A stretch of 64,000 nt of DNA from Reinekea marinisedimentorum. Its GTDB lineage: Bacteria; Pseudomonadota; Gammaproteobacteria; Pseudomonadales; Natronospirillaceae. The translations under genes and the position numbers were made by a program. Every line of letters starts with the position of its first letter. Position 1 is the first letter of the stretch. Positions 59,074 through 64,000 of this stretch are shown piece after piece. The notes beneath the pieces are model-generated. The model was not told the origin of the DNA, ran no database searches, and was given only the letters and a program-made list of their open reading frames with translations. The stretch is taken from contig NZ_SLZR01000008.1 of assembly GCF_004341165.1 (NCBI RefSeq), positions 124,001 to 188,000 of the forward strand, in the 5' to 3' direction.

Positions 59074-60057
59074 GTGCCCGAATCGATTTTTGATTTTCCT
59101 GCTTATACCGCCGGCTACGGCCTTTCAAATGGTCACTTCCAAACGATATTTCCGTACCTGCTGCGCCGGGTGCGGGTGCCGTTCGTGCGTTCGCGTTTAG
59201 AGCTGGAAGACGGCGATTTTCTGCTGTTGGATACTCTGGCCCAGGAAAACAAAAGCTCGCCCTGGCTGGTCATCAGCCATGGCCTGGAAGGCAGCACCGA
59301 TGCGCACTATGTGCACGGCATTGCCAAAGCCTTTTATGCTGCTGGCTGGAGTGTTCAGGCCTGGAACTTCCGCAGCTGCGGTGGAGAAATGAATCGTCTG
59401 CCGCGCTTTTACCATAGCGGCGCCTATGACGATCTGCAGCGAGTGGTTGCCCATGTCGAGCAGGCTCATGGCGCGGAACACATCTTTTTAAGCGGCTTCA
59501 GCATGGGTGGAAATAAAACCGTGCTGGCGCTGGCAGATAAAAAATTGTCGCCGGCGGTCATCGGTGGTGCAGCCTACAGTGTGCCGCTGGATCTGACCGA
59601 CAGCGCCTTTCAATTGAGCCGCCCGGCGCAGAGCGTTTATATGAAGCGCTTCCTGAAAAACCTGAAACCAAAAATCGAATACAAGGCGCGTAAGTTCCCT
59701 AAGCTGGTCAGTGCAACCGGCTACGATGAAATTAAGAACTTCCATCAGTTTGATAACCGCTACACTGCGCCGTTGCACGGCTTCGACAGCGCTTTGGAAT
59801 ACTGGACGTCTTGCTCCAGCAAGCCGGCGCTGAAAAAACTGAAAAGGCCCACGCTGATCGTGAACGCCCAGAACGATCCCTTTTTGTCTCACAGCTGCAA
59901 AGATTGCCGCTGTCGCGACCGCTCCCGAAACCTGCATATGGAGCTGCCGATATCCGGTGGTCATGTTGGTTTTGCGCGCTGGCGCATCAATCAGCCGTTA
60001 TGGACCGAGATGCGTGCTCTGTCATTCGCCAATAATCTGCTCAGCGGGAGAACCTAG
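59074..60057 (+). CDS. yheT: Alpha/beta hydrolase YheT
   Basis: A 327-residue member of the YheT (ABHD1/2/3-like) hydrolases. It has GYGLSNGHFQTIFPYLLRR near the N-terminus, the oxyanion region VISHGLEGSTDAHYVHGIA, the nucleophile elbow LSGFSMGGNK, and GGHVGFARW with the catalytic His. Near residues 273-285 the sequence HSCKDCRCRDRSR breaks the family pattern, while the +1 frame of the same DNA reads TAAKIAAVATAPE, which fits; two compensating frameshifts are likely. The start is GTG with GAGG upstream. The rlmM start overlaps its stop by one base. Confidence 0.88.
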   Translation: MPESIFDFPAYTAGYGLSNGHFQTIFPYLLRRVRVPFVRSRLELEDGDFLLLDTLAQENKSSPWLVISHGLEGSTDAHYVHGIAKAFYAAGWSVQAWNFRSCGGEMNRLPRFYHSGAYDDLQRVVAHVEQAHGAEHIFLSGFSMGGNKTVLALADKKLSPAVIGGAAYSVPLDLTDSAFQLSRPAQSVYMKRFLKNLKPKIEYKARKFPKLVSATGYDEIKNFHQFDNRYTAPLHGFDSALEYWTSCSSKPALKKLKRPTLIVNAQNDPFLSHSCKDCRCRDRSRNLHMELPISGGHVGFARWRINQPLWTEMRALSFANNLLSGRT

Positions 60058-61130
60058 TGTCTGCTTTATTAATGTATTGCCGCCCCGGCTTTGAAAAAGA
60101 ATGCCTAGCCGAGATCAGCGCTGCGGCAGCGGAGCGAGGCTGCTTTGGCTGGTCGAACCTGGAAATGCATTCCGGTTTTGTGCTGTTTGAAACTGAACAG
60201 GCAGATACCGCCTATTCGCTGTTGCCCTCGCTGGTATTCTGTCGCGATGCCTGGCCGGTGCGCCAGCGGCTGCAAAGCCTGAACCCTAAAGACCGCTTAA
60301 GCCCCATTCTAAGCGCCGTTGAGGCGCTGGTTGCCGAAAGCGGCGTCAAATGCTTTGGCGGTGTTTCCTGCGAATATGCGGAGGGCGATGCCTACCACGC
60401 CACCTCTAAATTTGCCGGGAAGTTCGTCAACCCGTTAAGGCAGGCGCTGCGTAACAGTGGCCTGTTAACGAAGAAAGAAAATCCGTCCCTGCCGGCCTTG
60501 CGCCTGTTCTTTAAAGAATCCTCGAGTGTATTGATGGGTGTGGATAAGCCTGCGCTGCGCTCGCGCTGGCCTATGGGGGTGGCACGGTTGAAGTTTCCGC
60601 CTTCGGCTCCAAGCCGCAGCACGCTTAAGCTGGAGGAAGCCTTTATTTATTTCCTCGGCAATGACTGGCGTCAGCAGCTGGAAAATCACCACACGGCTGT
60701 CGACCTTGGTGCGGCACCCGGTGGCTGGACGTGGCAGCTGGTAAACCACAAAATGTACGTTCATGCTGTCGATAACGGCCCGATGGATGCGAAGCTGATG
60801 GAAACCGCGCTGGTCGATCATGTACAGGAAGACGGTTTTGTCTGGAAGCCCAAGAAGCGCGTCGATTGGTTGGTGTGCGATATGGTGGAAAAGCCGGCCC
60901 GCGTTGCCCGCCTGATGTACGAGTGGCTGCATGAGCGCCATGCCGATGCGGCGATCTTTAACCTTAAGCTGCCAATGAAGAAGCGCCTGCATGAGTGGCA
61001 GGAGATTAAAGAGCAGCTTGAGACACGCATTGCCGCAGAGCACCCGGATGCCATTTTCAGGGCGCGTCACCTGTACCATGACCGCGAAGAAATTACGGTT
61101 TATCTGAATTTAAGGAATCAAAACGGATGA
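60057..61130 (+). CDS. rlmM: 23S rRNA C2498 2'-O-methyltransferase RlmM
   Basis: A 357-residue methyltransferase (E. coli 366): an N-terminal THUMP-containing region (CRPGFEKECLAEISAAAAER) and a Rossmann domain with the SAM motif DLGAAPGGWTWQL near residue 221 and catalytic VCDMVEKP, NLKLPMKKR. Start GTG overlaps the yheT stop by one base. tusA follows with a four-base overlap. Confidence 0.95.
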   Translation: MSALLMYCRPGFEKECLAEISAAAAERGCFGWSNLEMHSGFVLFETEQADTAYSLLPSLVFCRDAWPVRQRLQSLNPKDRLSPILSAVEALVAESGVKCFGGVSCEYAEGDAYHATSKFAGKFVNPLRQALRNSGLLTKKENPSLPALRLFFKESSSVLMGVDKPALRSRWPMGVARLKFPPSAPSRSTLKLEEAFIYFLGNDWRQQLENHHTAVDLGAAPGGWTWQLVNHKMYVHAVDNGPMDAKLMETALVDHVQEDGFVWKPKKRVDWLVCDMVEKPARVARLMYEWLHERHADAAIFNLKLPMKKRLHEWQEIKEQLETRIAAEHPDAIFRARHLYHDREEITVYLNLRNQNG

Positions 61131-61360
61131 ATGCTGACAGTCAACTCGATACCCGGGGGCTGCGTTGCCCCGAGCCCATTATGATGCTGCACAAGCATGT
61201 GCGGCGCATGGCTGTGGGTGAGGTCGTGCAGGTACTGGCAACCGACCCGGCCACCAAGCGGGATATTGTCCAGTTCTGTGATTTCCTGCCGCATGAGCTG
61301 CTCAGCTCTGATACCGAAGGCGAAGAATTTCATTACTGGATTAAAAAAGGCAGCCGCTAA
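61127..61360 (+). CDS. tusA: Sulfur carrier protein TusA
   Basis: A 77-residue cytoplasmic protein (E. coli 81). LDTRGLRCPEPIMMLHKHVR holds the sulfur-carrying Cys14 or so in CPEP, and DPATKRDIVQFCDFLPHEL matches the TusA C-terminal half. TusA passes sulfur from IscS to the TusBCD relay for tRNA 2-thiouridine. This is the true TusA of the window, distinct from the CPMP protein at 40268. It overlaps rlmM (ATGA) and its 3' end overlaps the convergent MATE gene by four bases. Confidence 0.93.
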   Translation: MNADSQLDTRGLRCPEPIMMLHKHVRRMAVGEVVQVLATDPATKRDIVQFCDFLPHELLSSDTEGEEFHYWIKKGSR

Positions 61361-62778
61361 GCTGCCTGATGGCCATTCGATGGCCCCGGTAACGGGTGCT
61401 CTTTTTTCAGCAACCGCAACAACAGCCAGAAGGCCGCGTGCGTCAGCCCGGCAATCAGACCAATCCAGAAGCCGCTGGCCCCCATGGATGGCACAATCCA
61501 GTCTTTATAGGCCAGGATGTAGCCCAGCGGCATACCAACCCCCCAGAACGAACACACCATAATAAACATGGGTACTCGCGTATCGCGGTAGCCGCGCAGG
61601 GCGCTGATGCAGGCAATTTGAATACCGTCGGCCAACTGGAAGGCGGCACCAAAGGCCAGCAGATGCGTTGCCATGTCGATAACCCCGGCTTCTTTGCTGT
61701 ACAGCGAAGCAATGTTTTCAGAAAAAATGTACAGCAACAGCGCGTAGACGGATGAAATCACTAAAACCAGTACAACCGAGCTGCGGGCGCAGAGGCGGGC
61801 GGTATTGGGTTGTTTCGCGCCCTGCAAGAATGAAATTCTCAGCGTTAGGGCGAAGCCCAGGCTCAGCGGCACCATAAACAGCACACTGACAACATTCAGG
61901 GCGATCTGATGCCCGGCAACGGTTTCTGCACCGAACGGGGTCAGCAGCAGGGCGACAAACGCAAACATGGTGGATTCCACAAAGATGGTAAAGCCAATCG
62001 GCACACCCAGCCGGACAATTTCACGGATCGACTTTTTATTCGGCAGCATTCGGTGCTGCCAGATGTGCAACTGTTTGAATGCCTTTGCCCGGTTCAGATA
62101 AATGAACAGGCAAATCAGGCAAATCCAGTTAGAGATCGCCGTTGCCCAGCCACAGCCGATGCCGCCCAAAGCAGGCATGCCCAGCTTGCCGAAAATTAAA
62201 ATGTAGTTCAGCGGGGCGTTTATGCAGGCGGTCATAATCGAGAAGTACATGAAGATTTTGGTTTGCCCCAAGCCGTCTGTCAGCCCGCGCAGAGTGACCA
62301 GCGTTAAAATAGCCGGCAGCCCCCAAACGAACGCGTTCAGGTAGCCGGTGGTAATGCGCGCCGGGTTAGCCTCCATGTTGAGCAGGCTAAGCACGGGCGA
62401 GACATTCACCAGCAGGCAAATGGCGATTACCGAGGCAATCATTGCTATATAAAACGCATTCCAGGTGACCGGCAGAATTTTATCCGGCTGACCCGCACCC
62501 TTGTGCTGGGAAATAATCGGCTGGGTTGCGTTGAGCATGCCAATAGTAAACAGGAACAGAGGAATCCACAGACTGTTGCCAATAGCCACGCCGGTTAAAT
62601 CATCGGCCCCGGCGCGCCCGGCCATCAAGGTATCAATGACGCCGTTGGCCATTTGCGCCAACTGGCCAACTAGGATTGGCGCACCCAGCACGGCCAGGGT
62701 TGCCCACTCTTTTTTTATCCGGCGCAGCAGTGGCTCGTCGGCGGTAGAGAGGGGTTGATGGGTTTCGTCTATTTGCAT
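61357..62778 (-). CDS. norM: MATE family multidrug exporter, NorM-like
   Basis: A 473-residue inner-membrane protein with 12 hydrophobic segments in two similar halves. PILVGQLAQMANGVIDTLMA in the first helix, GWATAISNWICLI and, in the second half, VPIGFTIFVESTMFAFVALL, AGHQIALNVVSVLFMVPLSL are NorM signatures. NorM proteins export cationic drugs or metabolites in exchange for Na+ or H+. It is divergent from the chemoreceptor gene. Confidence 0.92.
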   Translation of the reverse strand: MQIDETHQPLSTADEPLLRRIKKEWATLAVLGAPILVGQLAQMANGVIDTLMAGRAGADDLTGVAIGNSLWIPLFLFTIGMLNATQPIISQHKGAGQPDKILPVTWNAFYIAMIASVIAICLLVNVSPVLSLLNMEANPARITTGYLNAFVWGLPAILTLVTLRGLTDGLGQTKIFMYFSIMTACINAPLNYILIFGKLGMPALGGIGCGWATAISNWICLICLFIYLNRAKAFKQLHIWQHRMLPNKKSIREIVRLGVPIGFTIFVESTMFAFVALLLTPFGAETVAGHQIALNVVSVLFMVPLSLGFALTLRISFLQGAKQPNTARLCARSSVVLVLVISSVYALLLYIFSENIASLYSKEAGVIDMATHLLAFGAAFQLADGIQIACISALRGYRDTRVPMFIMVCSFWGVGMPLGYILAYKDWIVPSMGASGFWIGLIAGLTHAAFWLLLRLLKKEHPLPGPSNGHQAA

Positions 62779-62959
62779 GGCTTACAACACAAGTGAACTG
62801 GTCAAAAAGGGCAGGCGATACTATCAGACAATCTGCCGGTTGGCAGTCTGCAAATCGTTATTTTTGCGCTCTGCCTTCTGCTGGTTAATTCGAGGGGTGC
62901 AGATTGAATTGGCCGCAGTTTGGTCTACGTTTTAGAGAAACAATACGACGGTGGTTTCC

Positions 62960-64000
62960 ATGACGTACGCCTTTCGCAATCGCGCTTTTCAAATATCTTT
63001 TTTAGTTAACCTTGGCCTGATGATTTATGCCCTGGCGCTCGCCTCCTGGTACGGCACCTGGCTGCAGGCGCTGATCATTGGCCTGCCTTCACTGCTGGTG
63101 CCTTATGGGCTGTATCGCCTGCTCGGGGATCATACCCTGTCGCGCATCGCCTATGGCTTCAGCTATATGATTTTCAGTGCTCTGCACATCCATCAGGGCG
63201 CCGGTATGATTGAGCTTCACTTTGGCATTTTCGTTTTGCTGGCGTTGCTTATTGTGTTTCGTGATTGGCTGGTCATTGTGGCTGCAGCAGCGCTGATTGC
63301 TGTGCATCATCTGTCATTTATGTACATGCAGGCAGCCGGAGCGCCGGTCTTTGTCTTTCCGGCAGCGAGCCTGAGTTTTGGCATTGTTATGCTTCATGCG
63401 GCCTATGTGGTGGTCGAGGCACTGGTGCTGGTGGCCATTGCAGTTTTCAGCCTGAGCGAGGCGCGGCAGGCGGAGTATTTTCTGCGCGCTACTGATCAGA
63501 TGGTCGATGCCGATGGCAAGATCTGGCTCGGAGAGCTGCCAATTGATAAGCACACCGAACTGACCCGCAAATTCGCCGGTGTTATCGCCAAGCTACGTTC
63601 AACGATCGCCATGATTGATCAGTCATCCGGCGCGCTGAAAAGTGAAACCGAGCAACTGGTCGACCAGGGCAACAGTATGGCGCAGGATATGTCTGATGAA
63701 GCCGCTCAGGTCGATACCATTGCCTCGGCCACTGAGCAGATGTCGGCCACAATCCGGGATTTGGTGGCACTGTCTGAACAGGTGCTGGCCATGGCCGGTG
63801 AGCAGCAGCAGGCGTCGCAATCCGGGCAGGCTTCGGTGGGCACCATGAAAGAGACCATACTGGAGCTGTCGCAAACGCTGGAAACCACCAAATCCAAGGT
63901 GAATGGCCTTGCTGAATCGACCTCCGATATTCGCGGTGTGCTCGAGGTTATACAAAGTATTGCTGAGCAAACCAACCTGCTGGCGCTGAATGCCGCCATT
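62960..64000 (+). CDS. Methyl-accepting chemotaxis protein with His-rich membrane sensor, 3' end missing
   Basis: The first 347 residues; the gene continues past the window. Residues 1-165 hold six membrane segments with no periplasmic domain and contain SALHIHQGAGMIELHFGIF and AVHHLSFMYM, with His and Glu within or next to helices, a pattern seen in membrane sensor parts of several chemoreceptors and cyclases. From about 190 a HAMP-less cytoplasmic coiled coil begins, with ATEQMSATIRDL and ending IQSIAEQTNLLALNAAI, the start of the MCP signalling hairpin. ATG at 62960 has no strong Shine-Dalgarno. Confidence 0.88.
   Translation, partial: MTYAFRNRAFQISFLVNLGLMIYALALASWYGTWLQALIIGLPSLLVPYGLYRLLGDHTLSRIAYGFSYMIFSALHIHQGAGMIELHFGIFVLLALLIVFRDWLVIVAAAALIAVHHLSFMYMQAAGAPVFVFPAASLSFGIVMLHAAYVVVEALVLVAIAVFSLSEARQAEYFLRATDQMVDADGKIWLGELPIDKHTELTRKFAGVIAKLRSTIAMIDQSSGALKSETEQLVDQGNSMAQDMSDEAAQVDTIASATEQMSATIRDLVALSEQVLAMAGEQQQASQSGQASVGTMKETILELSQTLETTKSKVNGLAESTSDIRGVLEVIQSIAEQTNLLALNAAI

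Noticed and set aside
62885-62959. Sigma54 or sigma28 promoter for the chemoreceptor gene
   Set aside because: TTGGCCGCAGTTTGGT resembles a -24/-12 element only partly, with wrong spacing, and no TAAA-N15-GCCGATAA match is seen.

Overview
The window looks like a chromosomal segment of a marine-type gammaproteobacterium close to the Oceanospirillales/Pseudomonadales. The main reason is gene order: acyP, aspS, yebC, ruvCAB, tolQRAB-pal-cpoB, queC, tRNA-Lys, nadA, an M48 protease, a TusA-like gene, perM, bcp, dapA, bamC and an MBL hydrolase follow the order known from Pseudomonas, with some losses and insertions. The cbb3 oxidase cluster also has the Pseudomonas-type ccoM, ccoS and anr neighbourhood. 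The genus cannot be fixed from sequence reading alone. Almost everything is core genome; I see no prophage, transposase, CRISPR array or plasmid function.

Layout. 1-2407: the end of a TRAP transporter operon (dctP partial, dctQ, dctM). 2437-3300: a tRNA operon (Val, Asp, Val, Asp, Asp) with two copies of a 66-nt element that ends in the 3' tail of tRNA-Asp. 3815-11077: an unknown coiled-coil protein, a YlqF-type GTPase, an HDAC-family amidohydrolase, a Pat-type lysine acetyltransferase and NudC. 11085-22714: a microaerobic respiration block on the minus strand (ccoNOQP, ccoGHIS, a TauE-like protein, GGCT, ttcA, anr, ccoM) with FNR/Anr-type boxes upstream of ccoN, anr and ccoM. 22891-25490: a PilZ-like unknown, acyP and a lytic transglycosylase. 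25626-36636: aspS, yebC-ruvC-TRIC-ruvAB, tol-pal and queC. 36767-44519: two tRNA-Lys genes, nadA, an M48 protease, a eukaryote-type hisA (HIS6), a TusA-like gene, perM, bcp, dapA-bamC and an MBL hydrolase. 44696-49589: an outer-membrane protein, nnr, a membrane coiled-coil protein and an FKBP. 49607-49818: a long inverted-repeat element between two identical terminator hairpins. 49828-57741: the cytochrome bd operon cydA-cydB-cydX-cydD-cydC, preceded by a fused phosphatase-like/sulfide:quinone oxidoreductase. 57953-58161: two tRNA-Asn genes. 58347-64000: two unknown small membrane proteins, YheT, RlmM, TusA, a MATE exporter and the start of a chemoreceptor.

Working together: the window holds both high-affinity oxygen reductases (cbb3 and bd), their assembly factors, the oxygen-sensing regulator Anr and a sulfide-oxidising flavoprotein feeding quinone. 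This fits a bacterium living across oxic/suboxic, probably sulfide-exposed, conditions. The AspRS carries a sequence signature of the non-discriminating type, so tRNA-Asn may be charged indirectly.

The most unusual observations are the rtT-like tRNA-tail repeats, the eukaryote-type HisA inserted in a conserved core block, the inverted-repeat element between duplicated terminators, and a likely pair of compensating frameshifts in yheT.
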